The position numbers and the translations under genes are program-made. Positions 15,354 to 23,455 of a stretch of 48,449 nt of DNA are shown here, one piece after another. Under the pieces are notes generated by a model. The model searched no databases, was not told the DNA's origin, and saw only the letters and a program-made list of their open reading frames with translations. Numbering within the stretch: the stretch's first letter is position 1; every line of letters begins with the position of its first letter. This DNA comes from CBIFWW01 sp966186435 (lineage in GTDB: Bacteria > Pseudomonadota > Gammaproteobacteria > Enterobacterales > Enterobacteriaceae), in contig CBIFWW010000008.1 in the NCBI GenBank assembly GCA_966186435.1, positions 1 to 48,449 of the forward strand, in the 5' to 3' direction.

Positions 15354-16601
15354 ATGGTTAAACATTTCCTATTTTGCGTGCTCCTGGTTATATCCGGGTC
15401 CGCCAGCGCGGCGTTGATTATTCATCAAGAGTCGAACTCTCAATATATGCAAACCACGGAAGACGCCACGGTTTGGTCGCAGATTGGTAATAATGTGATC
15501 CCCGTGGGGACAGTAGCAGAGGGGCAGATCCTGGCGGTGGTCCCCACGGTGGCTGACTACTATGAATTCAGCTTTGGCTTTGGCATGGGGTTTATTGATA
15601 AATCTCATCTCGAACCGGTGCAGGGTAAGCAGCGAGTGGCTGACCGGCTCGGTGATTTAAATAAGCCCCTGAGTAATCAAAACCTGATTACCATCCGCGA
15701 TATCCCGCTGTATAACGCGCCTTCAGTCGGGAGCGCACCTTTCGGGACGCTTTCCGCCAACCTGCGTTATCCGGTGATCGGCAAGCTGAAGGATCGGTTA
15801 AATCAAACCTGGTATCAGATCCGTATCGGGGAACGTCTGGCTTATGTCAGCAGCCTGGATGCCCAGCCGGATAACGGCATCCCGGTATTAACCTACCATC
15901 ACGTGTTGCGGGATGAAGAAAACACCCGCTTCCGCCATACCTCGACCACCACCTCAGTGGTAGCGTTTAACAACCAGATGACTTGGCTACGGGATCAGGG
16001 CTATGCCACCCTGACCTTGTATCAGCTTGAAGGCTATATCAAAAACCAGATGAACCTACCGGCAAAAGCGGTGGTGATTACTTTTGATGATGGCCTGAAG
16101 TCGGTTTACCGCTATGCCTACCCGATCCTAAAGGAATATCGTTTTAAGGCCACGGCTTTTGTGATCTCCTCGCGCATAAAACGCCACCCACAGCCCTGGA
16201 ACCCTAAATCGCTGCAATTTATGAGCCTTTTAGAGCTGAAGGCCAGCCAGGATGTGTTTGATATTCAGTCCCATACCCACTTCCTACACCGCACTGATGG
16301 CTTGTGGCATCCCATCCTGCTGAGCCGCAGCTATCACAACATCCTATTTGATTTTGAACGGTCGCGCCGGGTCCTGGAGCAGTTAAACCCGAGGGTGTGG
16401 TATCTCTCTTATCCTTTCGGGGGCTATGACGATAAAGCGGTGAAAGCGGCAGAAGATGCCGGATTCCATATGGCGGTGACCACGGTGCGTGGCAAGGTGA
16501 AGCCGGGTGATAACCCGATGTTACTCAAGCGGCTGTATATTCTACGGACTGACTCGCTGGATACCATGTCCCGGCTGATTACTAACGAGCCACAAGGTTA
16601 A
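15354..16601 (+). CDS. yadE: Exported polysaccharide deacetylase family protein YadE
   Basis: 415-residue exported protein like E. coli YadE. It has a signal peptide (VKHFLFCVLLVISGSASAAL, cleavage likely after ASA). An N-terminal region of about 180 residues reads like SH3-type segments (IIHQESNSQYMQT onwards). A NodB-type deacetylase domain follows, with VVITFDDGLKS, the metal-site SHTHFLH, and LSYPFGGYDD. Those motifs suggest removal of acetyl groups from an envelope polysaccharide, but the substrate is unknown. ATG 15354 is chosen over the in-frame GTG 15345 because it gives a compact signal peptide; neither has a clear Shine-Dalgarno sequence. It follows yadI by 91 bp on the same strand. 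Confidence 0.9.
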   Translation: MVKHFLFCVLLVISGSASAALIIHQESNSQYMQTTEDATVWSQIGNNVIPVGTVAEGQILAVVPTVADYYEFSFGFGMGFIDKSHLEPVQGKQRVADRLGDLNKPLSNQNLITIRDIPLYNAPSVGSAPFGTLSANLRYPVIGKLKDRLNQTWYQIRIGERLAYVSSLDAQPDNGIPVLTYHHVLRDEENTRFRHTSTTTSVVAFNNQMTWLRDQGYATLTLYQLEGYIKNQMNLPAKAVVITFDDGLKSVYRYAYPILKEYRFKATAFVISSRIKRHPQPWNPKSLQFMSLLELKASQDVFDIQSHTHFLHRTDGLWHPILLSRSYHNILFDFERSRRVLEQLNPRVWYLSYPFGGYDDKAVKAAEDAGFHMAVTTVRGKVKPGDNPMLLKRLYILRTDSLDTMSRLITNEPQG

Positions 16602-16666
16602 TAGTGGATTTTCCGGCCAATGCAGGATAGTGTGTTTCTGCTACTAATTGATTAAATGGAACTTTT

Positions 16667-16930
16667 ATGAAATCTATTCTAGGTTTTGACACACTGCTTA
16701 CCCCGCGCCTGTTAGTGCTTTTTTACTGGATCTGTATGTTGTTGATCCTGATCACCGGCCTGCTGGCCATTCATTCTGCTGGATTAGTGAGCAGTGTGGT
16801 GGGTATCGTTGTAGGGATGGTCTTTTGCCGTATTGGTTTTGAGCTGATTATGGTCGCGTTTAAAAATAACGAATATTTACGACGAATTGCGGAGAATACC
16901 TCCGCACAGAATAATCACCCTCAGCCATAA
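16667..16930 (+). CDS. Small DUF4282 membrane protein
   Basis: 87-residue protein with two strong hydrophobic spans (about residues 15-37, LLVLFYWICMLLILITGLLA, and 40-62, AGLVSSVVGIVVGMVFCRIG). A short conserved tail follows (FELIMVAFKNNEYLRRIAEN). The pattern of F-D-x-L-L-T-P, a Tyr-Trp in helix 1 and the ELIMV-FK-NEYL motif matches the DUF4282 family as I remember it. The function is unknown. The start ATG 16667 is preceded by only a weak GGAA. It sits between yadE (65 bp upstream) and the converging panD. I do not recall it at this position in E. coli. Confidence 0.8.
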   Translation: MKSILGFDTLLTPRLLVLFYWICMLLILITGLLAIHSAGLVSSVVGIVVGMVFCRIGFELIMVAFKNNEYLRRIAENTSAQNNHPQP

Positions 16931-16932
16931 TA

Positions 16933-16958
16933 AAACACCCCGCCTTGGCGGGGTGTTT
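16933..16958. terminator. Convergent terminator between the DUF4282 gene and panD
   Basis: A perfect 12-bp inverted repeat (AAACACCCCGCC and its complement) around a TT centre. T-rich ends on both strands let it serve both genes. Confidence 0.9.
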
Positions 16959-16963
16959 GTCAT

Positions 16964-17344
16964 TTAAGCAACCTGAACCGGAACCGCTTTGGCGGTGCGC
17001 TTCATCACGTTGCCTTCTTCAAAGTAAGCTACCTTCGGCTGCCAGGTACGGGCTTCTTCATCTGGCATGGTGACGTAGGTAGCGATAATCATGATATCGC
17101 CAACGTCAGCACAGTGGGCCGCCGCACCGTTTACGGAAATGATTTTGGAACCTCGCTCACCGGCAATGGCGTAGGTAGAGAAACGTTTGCCGTTGGTCAC
17201 GTTGTAAATATCGATGGCTTCGTATTCCAGAATACCAGCCGCCTCAAGGAAATCCTGGTCGATTGCGCAGGAGCCTTCATAGTGCAGATCGGCCTGAGTC
17301 ACCCTGACGCGATGGAGTTTGCCTTGCAGCATTGTACGAATCAT
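16964..17344 (-). CDS. panD: Aspartate 1-decarboxylase
   Basis: Pyruvoyl-dependent enzyme making beta-alanine from aspartate for pantothenate synthesis. The product is 126 residues, as in E. coli. The self-processing site is Gly24-Ser25 in HYEGSCAID, where cleavage generates the pyruvoyl group on Ser25. The conserved NGAAAHCADVGDIMII segment is also present. AAGG stands about 8 bases before ATG. It lies downstream of panC and panB on the same strand with a 95-bp gap. E. coli has yadD in that gap; here it is empty apart from a weak 6-bp inverted repeat (17376-17397). Confidence 0.96.
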   Translation of the reverse strand: MIRTMLQGKLHRVRVTQADLHYEGSCAIDQDFLEAAGILEYEAIDIYNVTNGKRFSTYAIAGERGSKIISVNGAAAHCADVGDIMIIATYVTMPDEEARTWQPKVAYFEEGNVMKRTAKAVPVQVA

Positions 17345-17439
17345 AGCTTGAACCTTTGTATCGTGACGACTAACAGAGCAGAGCTTATGCCCTGCTCAGG
17401 AACTGTATGGCGCAGTATTGCCCGTTTTATGACCCCTGT

Positions 17440-18294
17440 CTACCGGGATAACTCAACCTGCATATTATCGATTAAGCGGGCCTGGCCCAGCCATGCAGCC
17501 ATCAGCAATACCGCACGTTTACTGGTATCGGTAAGCGCCAGAAGGGTATCGGCATCGCGGATTTGTAGGTCATCGGCACGTAAGCCTTTTTCATCCAGCT
17601 CGCGGCCAGCGAGGGTCAGCATTTCTTCCAGATCGCGCTCCCCGGCGCGCAGCTTATCGGCGACTGAAGACATCACCTCAAACAGGCCCGGCGCGATTTT
17701 ACGCTGCTCGGCGGTGAGGTAACCGTTACGGGAGCTGAGAGCCAGGCCATCTTTGGCGCGGATGATTGGCACCCCGACGATCTCAATGTCATAACCCAGA
17801 TCGGCCACCATCTTGCGAATTAATGCTACCTGCTGAAAGTCTTTCTCACCGAAGCAGGCTAGATCCGGTTGGATCATATTGAACAGCTTAGTCACCACGG
17901 TGGAGACACCGCGGAAGTGGCCCGGGCGGCTAGCGCCCTCCAGCATGGTGGAGATCCCGGGAACATCAACAAAAGTCTGGGTATCCAGACCTTGAGGATA
18001 CATTTCGGCTTCGTTGGGGGCAAAAACCAGGTCGACACCACGGCGGTTGAGTTTCTCGCAGTCTTCCTGCAAGGTGCGCGGGTAGCGCGCCAAATCTTCC
18101 GGGCGGTCGAACTGCATCGGGTTTACGAAGATACTCACGGCCACGACGTCGGCACGGGTTTTGGCTTCGTCGACCAAATGCATGTGGCCGTCGTGGAGAT
18201 TACCCATCGTCGGTACCAGCGCAACCCGTTTACCTTCCTGACGCCAGCGGCGGATTTGCTGGCGTAGCAGTGGCAGCGTTTGAATGATCAACAC
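17440..18294 (-). CDS. panC: Pantothenate synthetase (pantoate-beta-alanine ligase)
   Basis: ATP-dependent condensation of pantoate with beta-alanine, the last step to pantothenate. The product is 284 residues (E. coli 283). The nucleotidyltransferase HIGH-like motif is GNLHDGH (His34 and His37), with FVNPMQFDRPEDL and GEKDFQQVALIRKMV further in. Only 13 bp separate its start from the panB stop, so panB and panC form an operon. With panD and panB it completes the pantothenate branch, apart from panE/ilvC. Confidence 0.96.
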   Translation of the reverse strand: MLIIQTLPLLRQQIRRWRQEGKRVALVPTMGNLHDGHMHLVDEAKTRADVVAVSIFVNPMQFDRPEDLARYPRTLQEDCEKLNRRGVDLVFAPNEAEMYPQGLDTQTFVDVPGISTMLEGASRPGHFRGVSTVVTKLFNMIQPDLACFGEKDFQQVALIRKMVADLGYDIEIVGVPIIRAKDGLALSSRNGYLTAEQRKIAPGLFEVMSSVADKLRAGERDLEEMLTLAGRELDEKGLRADDLQIRDADTLLALTDTSKRAVLLMAAWLGQARLIDNMQVELSR

Positions 18295-18307
18295 AACCTG
18301 TCTCCTG

Positions 18308-19102
18308 TCAGTTAAAACTGTGTTCCGGGCCTGGATAAGCCGCAGACTCTACTTCATCCACGTACTGGCGAACGGCGGCGCGGATCTCCCCGGCTTCGGC
18401 CAGGAAGTTTTTAGCAAATTTCGGGATATGACCACCGGTTATACCAAAGGCATCATGCATTACCAGGATCTGCCCATCGGTCACATTCCCCGCCCCGATA
18501 CCAATCACCGGGATAGACAGCGTTTCCGTCACCCGTTTTGCCAGGGCTACCGGCACGCATTCCAGTACCAGTAATTGCGCCCCGGCCTGTTCCAGTGCGA
18601 CGGCATCCTCTAACAGGGTTTGCGCGGCATCGGCATCGCGGCCCTGGATTTTATAGCCACCAAACACATTCACGGACTGCGGCGTCAGGCCAAGATGGCC
18701 GCAGACCGGTACTGCTCGCTCGGCCAGCATTTTGACGGTATCAGCCAACCAACGGCCCCCTTCGATCTTGACCATGTTGGCCCCGGCACGCATCACGGTG
18801 GCGGCATTTTCGAAGGTCTGCTCTGGCGTAGCGTAGGCCATAAATGGCAGGTCAGCCATCAGCAGGCAGTGAGGGGCACCGCGGCGCACCGCACGGGTGT
18901 GGTAAGCGATGTCTTCAACAGTCACGGGCAGGGTCGAGTCGTGGCCTTGCACCGTCATACCCAGGGAATCCCCCACCAGCATCACACCAATGCCTTCATC
19001 GGCAAAAAGTTTGGCGAAGCTGTAATCGTATGCGGTGATGGTGGCGAATTTTTTTTGCTGCTGTTTTAGCTGGCGCAGATGGGTGACAGTAGTCGGTTTC
19101 AT
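18308..19102 (-). CDS. panB: 3-methyl-2-oxobutanoate hydroxymethyltransferase
   Basis: First committed enzyme of pantothenate synthesis; it transfers hydroxymethyl from methylene-THF to ketoisovalerate to give ketopantoate. The product is 264 residues, as in E. coli. Motifs include TAYDYSFAKLFADEG, MLVGDSLGM and GHLGLTPQSVN. The frame is open 35 codons upstream, but ATG 19102 is chosen: it gives the family start MKPTTVTHLRQLKQ and has GGGGAT about 5 bases ahead. folK lies 125 bp upstream on the same strand; the fimbrial cluster found between them in E. coli is absent. Confidence 0.96.
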   Translation of the reverse strand: MKPTTVTHLRQLKQQQKKFATITAYDYSFAKLFADEGIGVMLVGDSLGMTVQGHDSTLPVTVEDIAYHTRAVRRGAPHCLLMADLPFMAYATPEQTFENAATVMRAGANMVKIEGGRWLADTVKMLAERAVPVCGHLGLTPQSVNVFGGYKIQGRDADAAQTLLEDAVALEQAGAQLLVLECVPVALAKRVTETLSIPVIGIGAGNVTDGQILVMHDAFGITGGHIPKFAKNFLAEAGEIRAAVRQYVDEVESAAYPGPEHSFN

Positions 19103-19227
19103 GTTATCCCCAGACGGCGTTAAGAGGTGTATCGAACGGATACGCATTCTGGGTGATATACGAGCGAATTTCCATTCTTTTAAGCCAGTTAGCAGGCTAT
19201 GTAACATGAATGGTGAAAATTGGGCAG

Positions 19228-19707
19228 CTACCAGCGGGGAGGGGGCACATCGGTTAATTTGCTGACCATAGCTTGAATTGAAGTACCCTCGGGCAGGATC
19301 AAGTCAGGGGCGATTTCCAGCAGTGGCCACAGCATAAACATACGGTTATGCATGTCGTAGTGCGGCACCGTCAGGCGGGCAGTATGAATGTGTTGATTGC
19401 CATACAGCATCACATCAAGGTCAAGGGTACGCGGCCCCCAACGTTCGGCTTTACGGGTACGCCCTTGCTCCAGCTCAATGCGCTGGGTTTGATCCAGTAA
19501 GGCTTCGGCGGCAAGAGAGGTATCCAGCGCCACGGCGGCGTTAAGGTAATCTGGCTGATCCTGCGGGCCAAGGGGCGGGGTGCGATAAAACGCGGACACC
19601 GCCACAATTTGGGTTTCAGGGATCTCAGCAATGGCATTAAGCGCCGCATTCACCTGATCCAGGGGCGACGCCAAATTACTGCCGATGGCCAGATAAACGC
19701 GGATCAT
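19228..19707 (-). CDS. folK: HPPK, 6-hydroxymethyl-7,8-dihydropterin pyrophosphokinase
   Basis: Folate pathway enzyme that pyrophosphorylates hydroxymethyl-dihydropterin before PABA addition. The product is 159 residues, the usual length. Motifs: AIGSNLASP at the N terminus, FYRTPPLGPQDQPDYLNA, and the magnesium-binding RTLDLDVMLYG with its two aspartates. Its ATG overlaps the pcnB stop by four bases (19704-19707), so the two genes are translationally coupled, as in E. coli. Confidence 0.96.
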   Translation of the reverse strand: MIRVYLAIGSNLASPLDQVNAALNAIAEIPETQIVAVSAFYRTPPLGPQDQPDYLNAAVALDTSLAAEALLDQTQRIELEQGRTRKAERWGPRTLDLDVMLYGNQHIHTARLTVPHYDMHNRMFMLWPLLEIAPDLILPEGTSIQAMVSKLTDVPPPRW

Positions 19708-21110
19708 GCACCGCCCTGGCGTGGGCCAGCAGGCCGTTTGCGCGGACGACGGTGGCGGCGGCGTGGGGCCGGATCGTCACCTAACAGATTGATCATGTCT
19801 TTTTGCAGCGGCGGCGCGGCAACCTGGAATTCACCCCACCATTGGGCCAGACGCTGCAACTCGGCGTTGTGTTCTACTTCGCCACGCAGCGCCATCAGAT
19901 CGTAGGCGGCACGGAATTTAGGGTGCTCCATCAGCTTCCAGGCGCGTTTACCCTGGCGGCGCGACAGACGCAGCTGAAGCTGCCAAATATCGCGAACCAG
20001 AGTGGTGATGCGCTTAGGGATAGCCAGGGAACGGCAGGCTTCATCCAGCACTTCATTCATCGCCAGAGCGAAGGCATCGTAATACGCGAGGCCGCTTTCT
20101 TGGGCCAGCTTCTGGGCCATCTCCAACTGCGGGTACCATAACATAGCGGAGAACAGAAATGCCGGGTTCACCCGCATGCCATTGTGGATGCGGTTATCGG
20201 TATTCTTCAGCACCTGATTAATGATGCGTTCCATCGGGCTATCACCTTTTTCGGTGAAGAAACGAGTGATGGATGGGAACAGCGGCTGGAACAGCTGGTA
20301 TTCGCACAGCAGACGGTAAGTCTTAAAACCGTAGCCAGCCTGTAGCAGCTTCAGGGCTTCTTCATACAGACGGGCCGGTGGCACATCATTCATCAGGGCG
20401 GCCAGACGCGGGATAGGATCACCGGTCTCCGGACTGATGGTCATATTCAGTTTTGCTGCAAAGCGCACGGCACGTAGCATGCGCACCGGATCTTCACGGT
20501 AGCGGGTTTCTGGGTCGCCAATCAGGCGAACGATTCCGGCATTCAGATCGCGCAGGCCACCTACATAATCGCGGACAGTGAAATCGGCCACGCTGTAATA
20601 CAAGCTGTTGATGGTGAAATCACGGCGCTGGGCGTCTTCTTCGATAGAGCCAAAGATATTGTCACGCAGCAGCATGCCGTTCTGCCCACGCTGAGATTGC
20701 TGGGACTGGGGACGTTCGGCCTGCTCTTCGTGATGACCACGGAAAGTAGCGACTTCAATGATTTCAGGGCCGAACATAACGTGGGCCAGACGGAAACGAC
20801 GGCCAACCAGGCGGCAGTTGCGGAACAGTTTGCGAACTTGTTCCGGGGTTGCGCTGGTCGTAATGTCAAAGTCTTTGGGCTTTTTGCCCAGCAGCAGGTC
20901 ACGAACACCGCCGCCAACTAAATAGGCTTCATAGCCAGACTTATTCAGGCGATACAGCACTTTGAGGGCGTTTTCGCTGATATCTTTGCGTGAAATAGCG
21001 TGCTGTTCGCGCGGGATAATCGCCATCTGTGGCTGGGTTTCGCGCTGTATTTCGGCGCTCTCTTCGCGTGTTAGCACCTTACGGCAAAAATTAGCGACTC
21101 GGGTAAAAAT
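19704..21110 (-). CDS. pcnB: Poly(A) polymerase I, predicted AUU start
   Basis: Adds 3' poly(A) tails that promote RNA decay and controls ColE1 plasmid copy number. The nucleotidyltransferase signature VGGGVRDLLLGKKPKDFDI carries Asp80 and Asp82 in the numbering used here; the RRDFTINSLYY segment and a basic C-terminal tail (RRRHRRPRKR) also fit. The longest frame from a standard start is the GTG at 21077, but the E. coli protein begins FTRVANFCRKVL. Exactly that peptide continues in frame upstream to ATT at 21110. A good Shine-Dalgarno GAGG (21120-21117) sits 6 bases before the ATT. E. coli pcnB is known to start at AUU, so 21110 is chosen, giving 468 residues. The gene is 55 bp downstream of gluQ and overlaps folK. 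Confidence 0.93.
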   Translation of the reverse strand: MFTRVANFCRKVLTREESAEIQRETQPQMAIIPREQHAISRKDISENALKVLYRLNKSGYEAYLVGGGVRDLLLGKKPKDFDITTSATPEQVRKLFRNCRLVGRRFRLAHVMFGPEIIEVATFRGHHEEQAERPQSQQSQRGQNGMLLRDNIFGSIEEDAQRRDFTINSLYYSVADFTVRDYVGGLRDLNAGIVRLIGDPETRYREDPVRMLRAVRFAAKLNMTISPETGDPIPRLAALMNDVPPARLYEEALKLLQAGYGFKTYRLLCEYQLFQPLFPSITRFFTEKGDSPMERIINQVLKNTDNRIHNGMRVNPAFLFSAMLWYPQLEMAQKLAQESGLAYYDAFALAMNEVLDEACRSLAIPKRITTLVRDIWQLQLRLSRRQGKRAWKLMEHPKFRAAYDLMALRGEVEHNAELQRLAQWWGEFQVAAPPLQKDMINLLGDDPAPRRRHRRPRKRPAGPRQGGA

Positions 21111-21165
21111 GGTACACCTCGGTAGTGTCAGTGTGTGTCAAGAAAAAATAGCGGCTAATCATAGC

Positions 21166-22062
21166 TTAGTGCGCTGCGTTTGAGAATGCCGTATTGATCT
21201 CAATCGTTTCGGGAACCTCCCCGAGGGACCAATTTTTTACGGCGTTGGCTAATAAATCCTCCAAGGCATAATCTTGCCAACCGGCTGAAACCCTTTGGTT
21301 TAATGCATGAAGGGCGGTCACGATCGCCGGGCGCGGATCGCCTTCAGGCAACGCAGGCGCATGATTCTGTTTGGAGAGTTTATTGCCATCTTGATTAAGC
21401 GCCAGGGGTAAATGTAGCCAACCTGGCACGGCCCAGCCAAACTGTTGATAGAGTGAGATCTGGCGCACGGTAGGCTCAATTAAATCGGCACCGCGTACTA
21501 TTTCGGTGATCCCCTGGAAATGATCATCCACCACCACTGCCAGGTTGTAGGCGAACAGGCCATCTTTGCGGTGGATAATAAAATCCTCACGGGCCAGGGA
21601 CGGTTCGGCTTCAATATGGCCCCTTAGGGCATCCTGGAAGTGCAGCACCGGGTGGGTCTGGCGCAGGCGGGTTGCGGCGCCGTCGGGGCCGTTACCCGCG
21701 GTGCGGCAATGGCCATCGTAAAAGCCACCCAGCTGTTGAATTCGGCTACGGGTGCAGGTGCAGTAGTAGCTCATACCCTGGGCCTGTAACCATGCCAGGG
21801 CTTCCCGGTAGGCTTCATGGCGCTGGGATTGCCAAAGTACCTCGCCATCCCAATGCAGGCCGTAATGGGTGAGTTGACGGAGGATAGTAGTTGCAGCACC
21901 AGGGACTTCACGAGGGGGATCGATATCTTCAATTCGGACTAACCACTGGCCATGGTGAGAACGGGCCTGAAGATAGCTGCCCAACGCGGCAAGCAGGGAG
22001 CCAAAATGGAGTTCACCGGAGGGTGAGGGGGCAAATCGCCCGATGTAGGTGTCAGTAGCCAT
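21166..22062 (-). CDS. gluQ: Glutamyl-Q tRNA(Asp) synthetase
   Basis: A truncated GluRS paralogue that attaches glutamate to queuosine in the anticodon of tRNA-Asp. The 298-residue product has the catalytic domain only, lacking the anticodon-binding domain. Visible are the class I signature PSPSGELHFGS (residues 12-22), the zinc site around YYCTCTRSRI with a Cys further on in YDGHCRT, and the KMSKS-like GNKLSK. It follows dksA, but a terminator lies between them whose T-run ends directly at the gluQ ATG, so no conventional ribosome binding site is present. The same dksA-terminator-gluQ layout is reported in enterics. Confidence 0.95.
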   Translation of the reverse strand: MATDTYIGRFAPSPSGELHFGSLLAALGSYLQARSHHGQWLVRIEDIDPPREVPGAATTILRQLTHYGLHWDGEVLWQSQRHEAYREALAWLQAQGMSYYCTCTRSRIQQLGGFYDGHCRTAGNGPDGAATRLRQTHPVLHFQDALRGHIEAEPSLAREDFIIHRKDGLFAYNLAVVVDDHFQGITEIVRGADLIEPTVRQISLYQQFGWAVPGWLHLPLALNQDGNKLSKQNHAPALPEGDPRPAIVTALHALNQRVSAGWQDYALEDLLANAVKNWSLGEVPETIEINTAFSNAAH

Positions 22063-22092
22063 AAAAAAAGAGAGGCGGGAAACGTTCCCGCC
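22062..22092 (-). terminator. Rho-independent terminator between dksA and gluQ
   Basis: On the minus strand a GGCGGGAA/TTCCCGCC stem is followed by TCTC and seven T residues that run straight into the gluQ start codon. It would limit read-through from dksA into gluQ. Confidence 0.85.
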
Positions 22093-22115
22093 ATCATATC
22101 GTTATCGCGCTGCTG

Positions 22116-22571
22116 TTAGCCAGCCATCTGTTTTTCGCGTATTTCTGCCAGTGTCTTACAGTCGATGCACAGATCGGCCGTTGGACGAGCTTCGAGACGG
22201 CGAATACCGATTTCAACACCACAGGATTCACAGTAGCCGAAATCTTCGTCTTCAACCTTTTTAAGGGTTTTCTCGATTTTTTTGATCAGTTTACGTTCAC
22301 GATCGCGGTTACGCAGTTCGAGGGAAAATTCCTCTTCCTGAGCAGCGCGGTCCACGGGATCAGGGAAGTTTGCCGCTTCATCCTGCATGTGAGTCACGGT
22401 GCGATCGACTTCATCCCTGAGTTGGTTACGCCATGCTTCAAGAATACGCTTGAAGTGCGCCAGCTGGGCTTCGTTCATATACTCTTCGCCCGGTTTCTCT
22501 TGATACGGCTCCACCCCAGCGATGGCGAGAATACTCAGGGACGATGTTTTACGGTTTTGCCCTTCTTGCAT
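22116..22571 (-). CDS. dksA: RNA polymerase-binding transcription factor DksA
   Basis: Binds the RNA polymerase secondary channel and works with ppGpp in the stringent response. The 151-residue product is almost identical to E. coli DksA. It has an N-terminal segment, a long coiled coil whose tip carries the acidic DPVDRAAQEEEF stretch, and a C-terminal four-Cys zinc finger (YCESCGVEI and LCIDCKTLAE, corresponding to Cys114, 117, 135 and 138). The frame extends six codons upstream, but ATG 22571 has AAGGAG 8-9 bases ahead and gives MQEGQNRKTSS. A terminator follows. The GC-rich discriminator at the rpsB promoter in this window is a likely target. Confidence 0.97.
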   Translation of the reverse strand: MQEGQNRKTSSLSILAIAGVEPYQEKPGEEYMNEAQLAHFKRILEAWRNQLRDEVDRTVTHMQDEAANFPDPVDRAAQEEEFSLELRNRDRERKLIKKIEKTLKKVEDEDFGYCESCGVEIGIRRLEARPTADLCIDCKTLAEIREKQMAG

Positions 22572-22629
22572 GTTGTTTCTCCTTAACACGCACTATCGGT
22601 CCCCATGTCGGGGGAAAATCAGGCCGCTA

Positions 22630-22658
22630 TAAATAGCAGAAGCTTTTCCTTATGGCAA
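22630..22658 (-). promoter_or_regulatory. Candidate dksA promoter
   Basis: On the minus strand TTGCCA (22658-22653), a 17-bp spacer ending in TGC, and TATTTA (22635-22630) make an extended -10 promoter followed by a GC-rich TAGCGGCC. This is one plausible promoter; E. coli dksA has more than one. Confidence 0.45.
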
Positions 22659-22747
22659 TTCTATAAATACACCACTTGACAATGGTGTGAGGAAAAGCGT
22701 ATTTGCGCCCGCGACCTGAACGCGAAATATTCAATTTAACGTTACTG

Positions 22748-23455
22748 TTACAGCCTCACCGGCACGGGCTGAGTCAGTATCATATTATCGGCAGAGAGTT
22801 CAGCTTTATAAGCTAAAACTTCAACGCCTTGTCTGTGCGCCAGGGATAGCAGCTGCGCGTATTTCGCGTCGATATGATGGGCTGGCGCCACCTGATTAAT
22901 GCCGGAATGGAGTACCGCAAACAGCAATACCGCGCGTTCTCCCCCTGCGGCAACACTCATTAACTCTCGCAAATGTTTTTGGCCGCGCTCGGTCACCGCA
23001 TCCGGGAAAAATCCTTTTCCTTCCCCTTCAAACAGGGTGACAGATTTAACTTCAATATAGCAGTTAACCTGGTCATCTGCTTGTAACATCAAATCGATAC
23101 GGCTGTTTTCTGTACCGTATTTTACTTCGCGGCGGAGACCACTGTATTGCTGTAATTCTGCAATATTTCCTTTCAAAATGGCGTCCTCAGCCAGGTTATT
23201 TGCCCGATGTGTGTTCACACAAATTAACGCATTATGTTGAGTTTGAGTTAATTCCCAAGTGTGAGGATATTTACGGGTCAAACTGGGAGAGGTGGAATAC
23301 CAAACGGTATCCCCCGGGGTGGCACAACCGGTCATGGCACCAGTATTTGGGCAATGGATGGTGAGCACCTCGCCACTGGCGGTGGTGACGTCGGCCAGAA
23401 AACGTTTATAGCGCTTAATTAATGTGGCTGACTGGAGCGGTGGATCAAACTGCAT
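22748..23455 (-). CDS. sfsA: SfsA, sugar fermentation stimulation protein / putative nuclease
   Basis: 235-residue cytoplasmic protein of the SfsA family. It has an N-terminal OB-like part (TLIKRYKRFLADV through HCPNTGAMTG) and a PD-(D/E)xK-like core visible as SRIDLMLQADDQVNCYIEVKSV. In E. coli overproduction raises maltose gene expression; a nuclease activity is suggested by the fold, and the real role is uncertain. Its ATG overlaps the thpR stop by one base (TGATG at 23457-23453), so the pair is translationally coupled. Confidence 0.94.
   Translation of the reverse strand: MQFDPPLQSATLIKRYKRFLADVTTASGEVLTIHCPNTGAMTGCATPGDTVWYSTSPSLTRKYPHTWELTQTQHNALICVNTHRANNLAEDAILKGNIAELQQYSGLRREVKYGTENSRIDLMLQADDQVNCYIEVKSVTLFEGEGKGFFPDAVTERGQKHLRELMSVAAGGERAVLLFAVLHSGINQVAPAHHIDAKYAQLLSLAHRQGVEVLAYKAELSADNMILTQPVPVRL

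Noticed and set aside
17376..17397. Inverted repeat in the panC-panD gap (GAGCAG/CTGCTC)
   Set aside because: The stem is only 6 bp with a 10-base loop and no T-run, so it is not a convincing terminator or operator.
19204..19227. Remnant of the fimbrial cluster found between panB and folK in E. coli
   Set aside because: The 125-bp gap (19103-19227) shows no fimbrial similarity; the cluster is more likely an insertion in the Escherichia lineage than a loss here.
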